This document shows, one piece after another, positions 5,672 to 14,522 of a stretch of DNA of 44,800 nucleotides (position 1 is its first letter; every line of letters begins with the position of its first letter). The translations under genes were made by a program, and so were the position numbers. The notes under the pieces were generated by a model. The model worked only from the letters and a program-made list of their open reading frames with translations. It searched no databases and had not been told where the DNA came from. The stretch is from positions 2,669,108 to 2,713,907 of the forward strand of contig NZ_LT706987.1 of the NCBI RefSeq assembly GCF_900155655.1, given 5' to 3'. This stretch comes from Prevotella ihumii. GTDB taxonomy: Bacteria; Bacteroidota; Bacteroidia; Bacteroidales; Bacteroidaceae.

Positions 5672-8125
5672 TTACTTCTTTACAAACTTGACAGTAGCCT
5701 GCTTAGTCTTAACGAGATACATACCAGATGTGAAGTCGTTAACTGCAACCTTGTTTTCACCCTTAACGAGGTTCAGAGTCTTAACAATAGCACCGCTTAC
5801 GCTGTAAACGTTAGCTATTATAGCTTCATTAGAAACGATTGTTACTTCAGCAGTAGCAACAGTTGGGAAGAGGTTGAGACCTGTTTCAGCCACCTTGATT
5901 TCGTTGATACCATCTGTTTGATTATCAAGATTGTACTCATCTTGATGTGTACCAACGGTCTTTACAGCACTTGGAAGTTCGGTTACATCAAGGATAACAC
6001 CACGTGTTGTACCTTCCTTCAATACAGTGCCAAATGGCATATCATTGTAAGTGTTGAGGAAGAATACGTAGCTTCTCCAAGGGCTATGTACATCCTTAGT
6101 TCCATTGTTGTAGAGCACATTTACATAGTAACGTGAGCCTGTTAACTTTGAAATTTCGAAAGGTATCATAATATAACCGCTTTGTCCTGGGTTGATATGA
6201 ATATTCTTTGTCACTTCAAGACCCTGCACGCTGCTTGTGCTGCTCATATTGTCAGTGATGAAGAACTTAATGTTACCATCGAAACCATTACGTGAATACA
6301 AGTACATCTTAGCTTCAGTGTTTGCGCTGCGGTCAAGTGTCGCATAGTCTTTACCTGCATAGCTTCCATTCTGATAGAAGTGTACATTCTGTAAAGTCAT
6401 ATCGCCAGTTGCTGCACTTGGTGAAGGTGTTGGGTTAGGCTGTGGAGTTGACTTCGCTGTGATGGTCAGTCTACCAATGTTATGTGTACCAGTACCATTG
6501 TAGAATGCCCAAGTAGGTTTGCCATCTCCATCGTAATAAGCTATGCGCAAGTTATATACACCTGCTGCGAGCTTAGCGAACTTGTCATTCGTATTGAAGT
6601 TTAATGTTCCACTTGCATACGTACCAAACTTTATTGTTCCTGTACATATTTCTGTATTGTCAGCATAGAGTGATATTTCGTTGTTGTATTCATTTCCTGT
6701 ATTTGACACTTGCACTGGAATCTTTACAGTCTCGCCTTGAGCAACCGTAATATTTGCAGGAGCTGTAACTGTTAAGACTGCTGCCTTAACTGCAGGGTCT
6801 GGCTGTGGAGTTGGGTCAGGCTGTGGTGTTGGTTCTGGTTGTGGTGTAGGTTCAGCATCTGTTCCACGGTCTGGAGTCAAGTAACGATACATATGTTGGC
6901 GGTATCTGTAACCACCGCTACCACCGCTACCTGTACCTTCTGAACCTGGTTCAAGCACGTTGAGGAGATACCAGTCGTCTTCTTGGTTGTTCCAACCCCA
7001 GTTTACGTGTACATAACCATTCTTTGCAAGACCATCAAGTACGAAGCAGTGACCACCACGTGAGAAGCCTGCATAAACTACAGGACCATATTTCTGCATT
7101 TCGTCTTTGATTTCTTCTGTCCAACGAGCCTCAGCATCGTTTCCCCAATAGTTATCTCTCTTGATAACTTTCACACCTTGCTTATATCCAAAGTTGCGTA
7201 CAAAAGGTCCTACTCCGTTTTCAAGAATAGTTCCACTGCCACCTGCCGAAGCTACATTATAATTCATTCGTGTAGCATAGCCTATATCACGAAGCAATCG
7301 AGCTATATTGTCAGCTTGTGTAGCATTAAGGCGTTTGTGTGTAGCTCTATCGCGTCCATAGGCGTCAACTGCTTCTGGCATTTGATTCCAATCGTACGAT
7401 TTATTCTCTTTATCAAAGTCTACACTCATATATCGTCCGTTCCAAGTATAGCTTACGCTACCTTTTGGCTTCTGAGGCCATTCGTGCCAACGGAACACCA
7501 TCGAAATAGCTGTTGCCACACATCCAGACACTGTTGGATAATTTCTGATATTTCCATAATGGTCTCTCATACGGATTGTCGGACACAAGTCGTTGAAAGG
7601 CCATTCCTGTCCCCAACCGATAGGTGTTGTACGTTTTGTCTTGCGATCTTTCTTCAGTGCCAATAAAGGTTGTACAATGATGTCCGAACTACGTGGTGTA
7701 AATCTTCCTCCTGCCAAAGCTTTATAGCTCTTTGATGGTGCATCGGCGAGATTTTCTTGCGCCCAGGTGATTTGGTTTTCAAATTCTCCGAAGATGTAGC
7801 GCATTGCAGGGTTGCTCATAATTTGTTCCTCTGTCAATGAGCCTGTTTCAGAGTAAGCAAGAATAGGTCTGGTACGGTCATCACCCGAGATAACAACAAA
7901 ACCTTCGTTGTTTCCCTTGTTGATAACGTAGTACAATTCTTGCGTTGCATTAGCCTTTGGAGCTTTTGCTTTTGCACGATAAGAGATGTTCATCGACTTA
8001 CTTCCTTGAGAAGTGCCAAAGAACTTGTCTGCTAAGTTTTTCGCTTTCTCTGCTTGAATCGGGCCACCAAATGCCACGCTACCTGTTGCCAAGCATAGCG
8101 CTACAAGTGAATAAAATCTTTTCAT
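5672..8125 (-). CDS. Secreted C10-family cysteine protease with T9SS sorting domain (paralogue 2)
   Basis: 817 aa from ATG 8125 (MKRFYSLVALCLATGSVAFG); an upstream in-frame ATG at 8164 would place extra residues before the signal peptide and is rejected. Propeptide-like region about 24-140, then the catalytic domain with Cys202 (VSGCVATAISMVFRWHEWP) and His359 (GGHCFVLDGL). The Pro-rich linker (PEPTPQPDPTPQPDP) comes directly after the peptidase, followed by two beta modules and a type A T9SS sorting domain ending GMYLVKTKQATVKFVKK. It is about 115 residues shorter than its neighbours because one post-catalytic beta module, present in paralogue 3 as KNPLYIKAKANLTEV... and in paralogue 1, is absent. 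A strong promoter lies 125 bp upstream. Likely extracellular protein degradation; substrate preference is not visible from sequence. Confidence 0.92.
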   Translation of the reverse strand: MKRFYSLVALCLATGSVAFGGPIQAEKAKNLADKFFGTSQGSKSMNISYRAKAKAPKANATQELYYVINKGNNEGFVVISGDDRTRPILAYSETGSLTEEQIMSNPAMRYIFGEFENQITWAQENLADAPSKSYKALAGGRFTPRSSDIIVQPLLALKKDRKTKRTTPIGWGQEWPFNDLCPTIRMRDHYGNIRNYPTVSGCVATAISMVFRWHEWPQKPKGSVSYTWNGRYMSVDFDKENKSYDWNQMPEAVDAYGRDRATHKRLNATQADNIARLLRDIGYATRMNYNVASAGGSGTILENGVGPFVRNFGYKQGVKVIKRDNYWGNDAEARWTEEIKDEMQKYGPVVYAGFSRGGHCFVLDGLAKNGYVHVNWGWNNQEDDWYLLNVLEPGSEGTGSGGSGGYRYRQHMYRYLTPDRGTDAEPTPQPEPTPQPDPTPQPDPAVKAAVLTVTAPANITVAQGETVKIPVQVSNTGNEYNNEISLYADNTEICTGTIKFGTYASGTLNFNTNDKFAKLAAGVYNLRIAYYDGDGKPTWAFYNGTGTHNIGRLTITAKSTPQPNPTPSPSAATGDMTLQNVHFYQNGSYAGKDYATLDRSANTEAKMYLYSRNGFDGNIKFFITDNMSSTSSVQGLEVTKNIHINPGQSGYIMIPFEISKLTGSRYYVNVLYNNGTKDVHSPWRSYVFFLNTYNDMPFGTVLKEGTTRGVILDVTELPSAVKTVGTHQDEYNLDNQTDGINEIKVAETGLNLFPTVATAEVTIVSNEAIIANVYSVSGAIVKTLNLVKGENKVAVNDFTSGMYLVKTKQATVKFVKK

Positions 8126-8249
8126 AGTTGATCTTTTTAATAAGTTATGTACTAAAAATGCCATCTGCTCAGCTGTTAAGAGCTAAGACAGAATATTCAT
8201 CATCCTTTTATTATTTCGTTATTTGAGTATCTTTATCTACTTTCTGCTG

Positions 8250-8281
8250 CAAATGTAATGAATTATAAAATACTTCTCAAA
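8250..8281 (-). promoter_or_regulatory. Promoter of C10 paralogue 2
   Basis: On the minus strand, TTTG (8281-8278), a 20-bp spacer, then TACATTTG (8257-8250) followed by C, an excellent match to the Bacteroidota consensus. The transcript would start near 8243, giving a leader of about 118 nt. Confidence 0.75.
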
Positions 8282-8400
8282 GAAATAAAGAAGATTTTAA
8301 TAAAATACCGAAAAATAGTATAAAATTAGCGCAAAAATAATAGAATTACATCTTTTTGTTTAGTTTTTAATCTGTTTGTCTTTTAATATTTAAGTTTTAA

Positions 8401-8594
8401 CCCAACTCGCTCGTTAGACTTCTTCGAGATTTGCGAGCTTATTTTGAGCTATTTTTGGTTGTTTTTGAAGACGTTTAGCGAGCTAAACAACTGAAAAAAC
8501 AAACGAAAAGAGCCAAAATAAGGTGCAAAGACGAAGAAAAGCATAACATCTAAACGCTTTAAAAAGCCTTTGCGGGCTAATGCCCGATTGGGGG
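8401..8594. mobile_element. R1c: R1-family miniature element
   Basis: Same orientation as R1a. Begins CCCAACTCGCTCGTTAG and ends CTAATGCCCGATTGGGGG, so its termini have drifted from the consensus, but the interior is nearly identical to R1d. TTAA flanks both ends. It lies between the upstream region of paralogue 2 and the stop of paralogue 3. Confidence 0.88.
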
Positions 8595-8639
8595 TTAATA
8601 CTTGTTTATTACAGTCTATAATTTATTGCTTTAAGTGAT

Positions 8640-8674
8640 AAAGAGGTACTTTACATTGTGCAAAGCACCTCTTT
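8640..8674 (-). terminator. Hairpin after C10 paralogue 3
   Basis: AAAGAGGTACTTT (8640-8652) pairs with AAAGCACCTCTTT (8662-8674) with one G-U-type position. It lies 26 bp beyond the stop of the gene at 8700. There is no long U-tract. Confidence 0.6.
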
Positions 8675-8699
8675 GATTTATTTGAAAGTTCACTTATGA

Positions 8700-11510
8700 T
8701 TACTTTTTCACGAATTTAGCAGTAGTCTGCTTTGTCTTTACAAGGTACATACCCTGTGTAAGCCCTTCTATCGACACCTTGTTTTCGCCCTTAACGAGGT
8801 TCAAAGTCTTCACAATAGCACCGCTTACATTATAGATATTAGCTTGTGCGTCTTCGCTTACAACGATTGTTATCTCGGTTGTAGCAATAGATGGGAAGAG
8901 GTTGAAACCATTTTCTACTACGTTGATTTCGTTAATACCTGTAGTGTTTTCAAGGTTGTTGTCTGAGTCTTCAAAACCGATATACTTCACACCGTTAGGC
9001 ATTGTCTTCACACGGATAACAGGACCATTTGTCTTGCCTTCATTCATTTCGTAGTTAGGAGCGTTGTCACCGTAAGCATAGCTGTAGCTTTTAATATAGA
9101 ACGTTGCACTTCTCCATGCGCTGTAAATGTCCTTTGTACCATTGTTATAAAGTGCGTTTACGTAGTAGCGAGTACCTGTCAAGTCAGCCATCTTGAATGT
9201 TACTTCTACATATCCACTTTCGCCAGCAGCGAGTGTTACGTGTTTTGTTATTTCCAAGTTTCTTGTTACGCCAGCACCACCATTATAAGTATCGGTTACA
9301 TAGAACTTCACATCGCCATCGAAACCATAGCTTGAGTACATATTAACACGAGCAGTGAGGTCAGCATCCTTAGCTACTGAAGAGTATGAGCGCCCGATAT
9401 ACTTACCATTCTGATAGAATTGTACGCTTTGCATGTCCATATCACCCTTTGCAACGCCAATGTTAGGAGTAGGTTGTGGTTTTGGATCTGGTTCGTCTTT
9501 CTTCACAATTGTCAATGTACCGATTACGTCACTTCCGTTCAATTTAGCATAGATGGTGCGGTAATTCTGCGTGTAAGCCACCTTCAAGTTGTACTTGCCA
9601 GCTGCAAGACGCTTGAATGCTTCGTTGGTTGCGAAGGTCAATGTGGCATTATCGTTGAGGATAAACGCTACATCGCCGCTACAAATTTCGGTATATCCAG
9701 CATAAAGTGTAACCTTTCCATTGAAGTCAGCATCACCGTTATTGGTCATCGCCACCGAGATGTTTGCGCTTTCGCCAGCATTTACATTAATGCTTGCATC
9801 GCTAACAACAGCCAATTGTGCGCCCTTAGCAGCAGGAGTTTCGCCCTTCACGGTAACAGCACCTGCCGATTCTGCTATAGCTACCCAATTGTAGTCTACC
9901 ATATAACTTACTTGCAAGTCGTATGTACCTGGTGCAAGTTTGCTAAAGTCGGTGTAGAATGATATTTCCTTTGAGCTACCCGCATAGATAGTTGAAGCGT
10001 AACTCGTAGTTACAAGGTCGGTGTATGTAGATGTGCCTTGCTTCTTAGCAGAAAGTTTGAATTGACCTTGGTAGTTGCTTGTGAATTGGTTTCCCACTGA
10101 AACATACACATACTTGCTTTCCTTGCCCACCTCTGTGAGATTAGCCTTAGCCTTGATATACAACGGATTCTTTGTAGGAGCTGGCTGTGGGTTAGGGTTT
10201 GGTTGTGGTTCAGGGTTTGGCTGTGGATTTGGATTGATAGCACGGTCAGGTGACAAGTAGCGAAGCATCTGCTGGTTAGCTCTGTAACCTGTACCATCAG
10301 CACCACCAATACCCTCTCTTCCTGGTTTCAATACGTTAAGTAGACACCAACTGTCTTCTTGGTTGTTCCAACCCCAGTTTACGTGTACATAACCGTTCTG
10401 TGCAAGTCCGTCAATCACAAAGCAGTGACCTTGAGGGCGAGCCGAAGCTGTTGTACCAGCATAAACTATAGGGCCATAGTTTTGCAATTCGTCTTGGATT
10501 TGTGCTATCCACTGTGCGTCAGTTCTATAGCTGCTACGCATAACGTGCCGCAAGTTGCTGCGATAGCTAAAGTTGTTTATCAATGGGCGTACACAATCGT
10601 ATAAGTAAGCATAACTACCTCCAGCTTCAGCAGCACCATATTGCATTTTTACAGAGTAGCCTACATCACGAAGCAATCGTCCTATGTTGTCTTCTTGTGT
10701 TGCATTTATGCGTCTAAATGTTGTGGCGTCCATACCTCTTGTCGTAACGGCTTCAGGCATTTGTTGCCAATCGTATGCTTTGTTTTCTTCTGCACCCGCT
10801 TTGTCAAAATCAAGTGTCATCCACGTACCTTGGAAACTATAACCCACTCTTCCTTTAGCCTTAGTTGGCCATTCGTGCCAACGCAACACTTGCGAGATAG
10901 CAGTAGCAACACAGCCCGAAACTGATGGGTAGTCTCGGCTATAACCATAGTTGTCAGTATAAGTAAGGGTAGGGCAAAACGAGTTGAAAGGCCAATCTTG
11001 TCCCCAACCTATGGTATGTGCACGACGTGTTTGACGGTCGTTGTGCAAGTCAAGCAATGGACTTACAATAATCTGATTAGCTGCTGGAGTGAAACGGCGT
11101 GCTGCCAAAGCCTTATATTCTTCAGATGGTATGTCGGCAATGTTTTCTTGAGCCCAAACTATTTGGTTTTCGTATTCACCAAATAAGTAGCGCATTGAAG
11201 GGTGGTTGAGAATATCTTGTTCGTTGAGATGGCCTGTTTTAGCGTAAGCTAATACAGGCATTGTGCGGTCGTCTCCAGATATTACAACGAAACCTTGGTT
11301 GTCGCCTTTGTTAATTACATAGTACAAGTTTTGACTTGTTGTTTTACAACCTTTAGCTTTTGCGCGATAGGTAACCTTTGTAGCCGAGCTGTTTGCTGTG
11401 CCAAGGAAGTTGTCAGCCAAAGCCTTAGCCTTGTCTGCTTGTATTGGCCCAGCGAATGCTACGCTGCTTGAAGCTAAGCATAGCGCTACGAGAGAAAATA
11501 CCTTTTTCAT
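8700..11510 (-). CDS. Secreted C10-family cysteine protease with T9SS sorting domain (paralogue 3)
   Basis: 936 aa. Signal peptide MKKVFSLVALCLASSSVAFA; propeptide region with NLYYVINKGDNQGFVVISGD; C10 catalytic domain with Cys200 (VSGCVATAISQVLRWHEWP), His362 (QGHCFVIDGL) and VNWGW. After a PNPQPNPEPQPNPNPQPAP linker come three beta modules and a type A T9SS sorting domain (NLFPSIATTEITIV... to GMYLVKTKQTTAKFVKK). It is the longest of the three and combines the linker of paralogue 2 with the extra module of paralogue 1. Its leader is long (about 228 nt from the predicted start) and holds the sequence complementary to the candidate RNA at 1628-1752. Function as for the other two: a secreted interpain/streptopain-type protease. 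Confidence 0.92.
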   Translation of the reverse strand: MKKVFSLVALCLASSSVAFAGPIQADKAKALADNFLGTANSSATKVTYRAKAKGCKTTSQNLYYVINKGDNQGFVVISGDDRTMPVLAYAKTGHLNEQDILNHPSMRYLFGEYENQIVWAQENIADIPSEEYKALAARRFTPAANQIIVSPLLDLHNDRQTRRAHTIGWGQDWPFNSFCPTLTYTDNYGYSRDYPSVSGCVATAISQVLRWHEWPTKAKGRVGYSFQGTWMTLDFDKAGAEENKAYDWQQMPEAVTTRGMDATTFRRINATQEDNIGRLLRDVGYSVKMQYGAAEAGGSYAYLYDCVRPLINNFSYRSNLRHVMRSSYRTDAQWIAQIQDELQNYGPIVYAGTTASARPQGHCFVIDGLAQNGYVHVNWGWNNQEDSWCLLNVLKPGREGIGGADGTGYRANQQMLRYLSPDRAINPNPQPNPEPQPNPNPQPAPTKNPLYIKAKANLTEVGKESKYVYVSVGNQFTSNYQGQFKLSAKKQGTSTYTDLVTTSYASTIYAGSSKEISFYTDFSKLAPGTYDLQVSYMVDYNWVAIAESAGAVTVKGETPAAKGAQLAVVSDASINVNAGESANISVAMTNNGDADFNGKVTLYAGYTEICSGDVAFILNDNATLTFATNEAFKRLAAGKYNLKVAYTQNYRTIYAKLNGSDVIGTLTIVKKDEPDPKPQPTPNIGVAKGDMDMQSVQFYQNGKYIGRSYSSVAKDADLTARVNMYSSYGFDGDVKFYVTDTYNGGAGVTRNLEITKHVTLAAGESGYVEVTFKMADLTGTRYYVNALYNNGTKDIYSAWRSATFYIKSYSYAYGDNAPNYEMNEGKTNGPVIRVKTMPNGVKYIGFEDSDNNLENTTGINEINVVENGFNLFPSIATTEITIVVSEDAQANIYNVSGAIVKTLNLVKGENKVSIEGLTQGMYLVKTKQTTAKFVKK

Positions 11511-11744
11511 CTTGATTTAAAAATTAGTTATGTTATTTGAGTAATACCACCGAATCCACACGACATAATTAGCCGAAGGACTTAGTCGTAAGCGTTTTTT
11601 ATAATCTACATATTTTCACTACATCACAATAGCTCCAATATTGCATAAAGATTTGTTTATGTGTCGTTCTGACCTGTTTAGATTTTGTGTTGGTTCTTTT
11701 GATATATTATTGTTATATTTTTTCATCCACCTATATATACGATG
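11511..11744 (-). promoter_or_regulatory. Long 5' leader of C10 paralogue 3
   Basis: About 230 bp between the predicted transcription start and ATG 11510. The segment nearest the start codon (11523-11541 region) holds, on the plus strand, TAGTTATGTTATTTGAGT, repeated exactly at about 1676-1693. A second short match, TTAGTCGTA, occurs at 11582-11590 and at 1702-1710 in the same order. No open frame is supported. Confidence 0.5.
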
Positions 11745-11774
11745 CAAATTTAGAAAATAAATTTTAAAATCAAA
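11745..11774 (-). promoter_or_regulatory. Promoter of C10 paralogue 3
   Basis: Minus strand TTTG (11774-11771), 18-bp spacer, TAAATTTG (11752-11745) followed by C: a close match to the Bacteroidota promoter consensus. The remaining sequence to dusB (11775-11955) is very AT-rich and shows nothing else. Confidence 0.7.
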
Positions 11775-11955
11775 ACTTTTTTACCATTTATTTTTAAATA
11801 AAATAACTTTATCGGATAATATAATAATATTTATTCAATCGATTGCATACCTTGTTCTTTCGGTTTTTGTAGCTAAATGTCTTATTCTTAATGAATTACT
11901 ATGCGTTTGTAGCCAAAAATGTATAACATCTGCTGTGAGTAACAAATTTTATGTG

Positions 11956-11963
11956 TAACTTTG
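11956..11963 (+). promoter_or_regulatory. -7 box immediately before dusB (probable leaderless start)
   Basis: TAACTTTG at 11956-11963, followed by C, lies only five bases before ATG 11969. With the usual start 5-8 nt past the box, the mRNA would begin at or next to the start codon. The -33 element is weak here. Confidence 0.55.
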
Positions 11964-11968
11964 CAGTT

Positions 11969-12976
11969 ATGAAAATAGGAAATATAGATTTAGGCCACCG
12001 CCCTTTGTTTTTAGCTCCGATGGAAGATGTAACCGACATTGGCTTCCGTAAGATGTGTAAGCGTTTCGGAGCAGCAATGGTCTATACCGAGTTTGTATCG
12101 GCTGAGGCGGTGATACGAAATATAAAGTCGACCCTCAATAAGATTGTCATTGACGAGGAGGAGCGCCCCGTTGGTATTCAGATATATGGGCGCGATGTAG
12201 AGTCGATGGTTGAGGCTGCAAAGATTGTAGAGGAGGTACACCCCGATGTTATCGACGTCAATTTTGGTTGCCCTGTTAAGAAGGTGGCAGGCAAAGGGGC
12301 TGGTTCAGGTATGTTGAAGAACATTCCGCTCTTGTTAGACATCACACGCGAGGTGGTAAAGGCTGTCAACACCCCTGTAACGGTGAAAACACGCTTGGGT
12401 TGGGACGATAATAGCCTTGTGATAACCTCGCTTGCCGAACAATTGCAGGATTGTGGCATTGCTGCCCTTACCATTCACGGTCGCACCCGTGCGCAGATGT
12501 ACACAGGCGAAGCCGATTGGACGCTCATTGGTGAGGTAAAGCAAAACCCTCGTATCCATATCCCTATCATTGGCAATGGCGATGTAATGTCGGTAGCCGA
12601 TGCACACCAGCGGTTCGATAAGTATGGCGTTGATGCTGTAATGATAGGTAGAGCCACCTTTGGTTGTCCGTGGATATTTGCCGAAAACTCCCACCTTATT
12701 AATAATATAGGCGATACTTCGGCAGCTGATACCGAGCGTGTGCTTACCTTAGACGAGAAAATTGATGTGTTGGAAGAAATGCTTCGCATCAATGTAGAGC
12801 GCATAGACGAGTATCGTGGCATATTGCACACTCGTCGTCACCTTGCAGCTTCGCCTATTTTTAAGGGTATCCCCGATTTCAAGCAGACTCGTATTGCGAT
12901 GCTTCGTGCGGCAAAGATGGACGAACTGTTGGGTATTCTTGAAATGTGTAGAGAGCGATTGCGCAATATCGAATAA
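11969..12976 (+). CDS. dusB: tRNA-dihydrouridine synthase, DusB type
   Basis: 335 aa. FMN-dependent reduction of specific uridines to dihydrouridine in the tRNA D-loop. N-terminal FMN-binding motif LFLAPMEDVTDIGFR (about 13-27), catalytic cysteine in VNFGCPVKKVAGKGAGSGML (Cys101), KTRLGWD and IHGRTRAQMYTGEADW in the TIM barrel, and GNGDV with MIGRATFGCPWIF for phosphate binding. The start at MKIGNIDLGHRPLF (11969) is preferred over the in-frame ATG at 11951, because the barrel begins right there and the -7 box lies between the two ATGs. It stands alone, transcribed away from the C10 genes. Confident in the Dus family; the B subtype is by motif and length. Confidence 0.93.
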   Translation: MKIGNIDLGHRPLFLAPMEDVTDIGFRKMCKRFGAAMVYTEFVSAEAVIRNIKSTLNKIVIDEEERPVGIQIYGRDVESMVEAAKIVEEVHPDVIDVNFGCPVKKVAGKGAGSGMLKNIPLLLDITREVVKAVNTPVTVKTRLGWDDNSLVITSLAEQLQDCGIAALTIHGRTRAQMYTGEADWTLIGEVKQNPRIHIPIIGNGDVMSVADAHQRFDKYGVDAVMIGRATFGCPWIFAENSHLINNIGDTSAADTERVLTLDEKIDVLEEMLRINVERIDEYRGILHTRRHLAASPIFKGIPDFKQTRIAMLRAAKMDELLGILEMCRERLRNIE

Positions 12977-12994
12977 GCCCCTTTCAGATAGCTA

Positions 12995-13141
12995 TACATA
13001 TTGTTCTGTTTTTCGGCTTGCCATCTTTGTTGCGCAATACTTCCATCTTTTAGCTGCAAAACATATATGTTTGACACGCCCAAAGTTCAACTTTGAGCCC
13101 CTCAAACATATATGTTTTGGGTGGTGAAACATATATGTTTT
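12995..13141. repeat. R3 element, copy B: four palindromes at ~22.5-bp spacing
   Basis: Border TTGTTCTGTTTTTCGG ending at 13016, then AAACATATATGTTT (13059-13072), CAAAGTTCAACTTTG (13081-13095), AAACATATATGTTT (13104-13117) and AAACATATATGTTT (13127-13140). Centre spacings are 22.5, 22.5 and 23 bp. The same layout, with the same 43-bp offset from the border, occurs at 34722-34868 and, inverted, at 23752-23894. An ISL3 element has inserted just beyond the last palindrome. Confidence 0.9.
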
Positions 13142-13149
13142 GGAATGTC

Positions 13150-14444
13150 GGGTCTATAACGTTTCATGTGGGTAATCGAGTTTTAATCCACCTGTTACGA
13201 AGTAGACCATATACTTAAAGTTTTCTGTATTGACAAATCCTCTTGCCCTCTTTTTAGCGAGTTGTATTTGTGAGTTAAGTCCCTCAAGGATTCCATTATT
13301 GACCTCCCTCATTGCAAAGAGATTCTTTATGCCGAACATGTGCGATCTGACCATCGCCACAAAGTCTGTCATGGGCTTGATGGCAGATTCCTCTACCATC
13401 TTGCACCACCGTTCAAGCCTTTCCACGGAATCCTTTGTACATTCGTTGAATATATCTGCGAAAGATTCCTTGAAACCATAAGCTTTGCCAATGGTTGGAT
13501 ATGTCAGCAGTATGGTCTCTAATTCCATCGCCTTTTTCTCCGAGAGATTCTTTTTGTTGTACAGCAGCGTGAACCGATGTCCCTTGAGCAGTCTGGTATC
13601 CGTATGTTCCAGCTTGCGTACCGTGTCGACAGCCTCGTTGAGAGCCTTGAAGATATGGAACTTGTCAAATATAATCCCTGCCTTGGGAAAGTGTGTCAAA
13701 GCTCCTGATATGAACGACTTGGACATGTCCATACTGATTGCCTCGATATTCTCTATCTTACCCTTCTTCTCGACAAGAGCCTTGCGGAAAGCCTCGAATG
13801 TACCCGCATCCTTGCCGTCCGTAACAAAGATGGTCTTGCGAGTGTCCAAGTCTACGAACTGTGTGATATAATTATGTCCCTTTCTTTTAGAGGTCTCATC
13901 CACTCCGATGCGATGTACCTCGAACATATCTATCTTGTCAACAGCTTTGCGCACCCAATGGTTGAATATGCGCCAAATGCGGGGAGCCGTCTCGCGGACA
14001 GTGCGGGAAACGCTGTTCACCGGCATCTCACGCTCAATGAGAAGCATAGAGTAAGCCTCGAAAAGCAATGTGAAGCCACTATTCTTGCGAGCCCATGGCA
14101 CGTCCACCATCGAAATCTCATGGTCGCCAACCTTGATGCGGGGAACACTGGCATGAAGGTAGCAAAGATGCTCGAAGAAATTTAAGTGGCGCCAAGTCTT
14201 GTCTATGGTGTCATAGGCTGTAGCCTCTGCCTCACCGACTTTGAAACGATGACCACGAGGGAAACTTAGCCATATATGAAGCTCCTTGGCGGAATGCTCG
14301 CCATCAATAAACTCAATCTTGGATACTGTCCAAGGTTCTGACAGGCCTAATGCCATTGTAAATATCTCGGTACTATTCATTTTGCAAAGGTAACATTTTG
14401 ACGAGAAATATTCGATACCTACCCACACGATTCGTTATAGAGCC
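13150..14444 (-). mobile_element. ISL3-family insertion sequence, copy 1 (complete)
   Basis: 1295 bp. Left end GGGTCTATAACGTTTCATG and right end (reverse strand) GGCTCTATAACGAATCGTG form imperfect terminal inverted repeats. The 8-bp direct repeat GGAATGTC flanks both sides (13142-13149 and 14445-14452), which fits the 8-bp target duplication of ISL3 elements. One transposase gene fills the element. Copies 2 and 3 are at 43047 and 44347. Confidence 0.93.
13154..14380 (-). CDS. ISL3-family DDE transposase (copy 1)
   Basis: 408 aa from ATG 14380 (MNSTEIFTMALG). Contains the ISL3 DDE core: RIGVDETSKRKGHNYITQF (Asp161), SMDMSKSFISGAL with IIFDKFHIFKALNEAVD (Asp218/Asp239 region) and GILEGLNSQIQLAKKRARGF (Glu366). 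A TACCTTTG box lies four bases before the ATG, so the start at 14380 is preferred over an in-frame ATG at 14428. The stop codon TAG lies inside the left inverted repeat. The protein is identical to copy 2 over its full length. It appears intact and capable of transposition, given the perfect target duplication. Confidence 0.92.
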   Translation of the reverse strand: MNSTEIFTMALGLSEPWTVSKIEFIDGEHSAKELHIWLSFPRGHRFKVGEAEATAYDTIDKTWRHLNFFEHLCYLHASVPRIKVGDHEISMVDVPWARKNSGFTLLFEAYSMLLIEREMPVNSVSRTVRETAPRIWRIFNHWVRKAVDKIDMFEVHRIGVDETSKRKGHNYITQFVDLDTRKTIFVTDGKDAGTFEAFRKALVEKKGKIENIEAISMDMSKSFISGALTHFPKAGIIFDKFHIFKALNEAVDTVRKLEHTDTRLLKGHRFTLLYNKKNLSEKKAMELETILLTYPTIGKAYGFKESFADIFNECTKDSVERLERWCKMVEESAIKPMTDFVAMVRSHMFGIKNLFAMREVNNGILEGLNSQIQLAKKRARGFVNTENFKYMVYFVTGGLKLDYPHETL

Positions 14445-14522
14445 GGAATGTCTTTGTAACCTTTTGATAGTCAAAATGTTATAAAGGCGTTTTTCTTTAT
14501 CTTAGCTTTTTCTTATATTGGT

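Noticed and set aside
8126..8164. Earlier start for C10 paralogue 2
   Set aside because: Adds residues before a clear signal peptide; the paralogues start at the MKRFYSL/MKKVFSL position.
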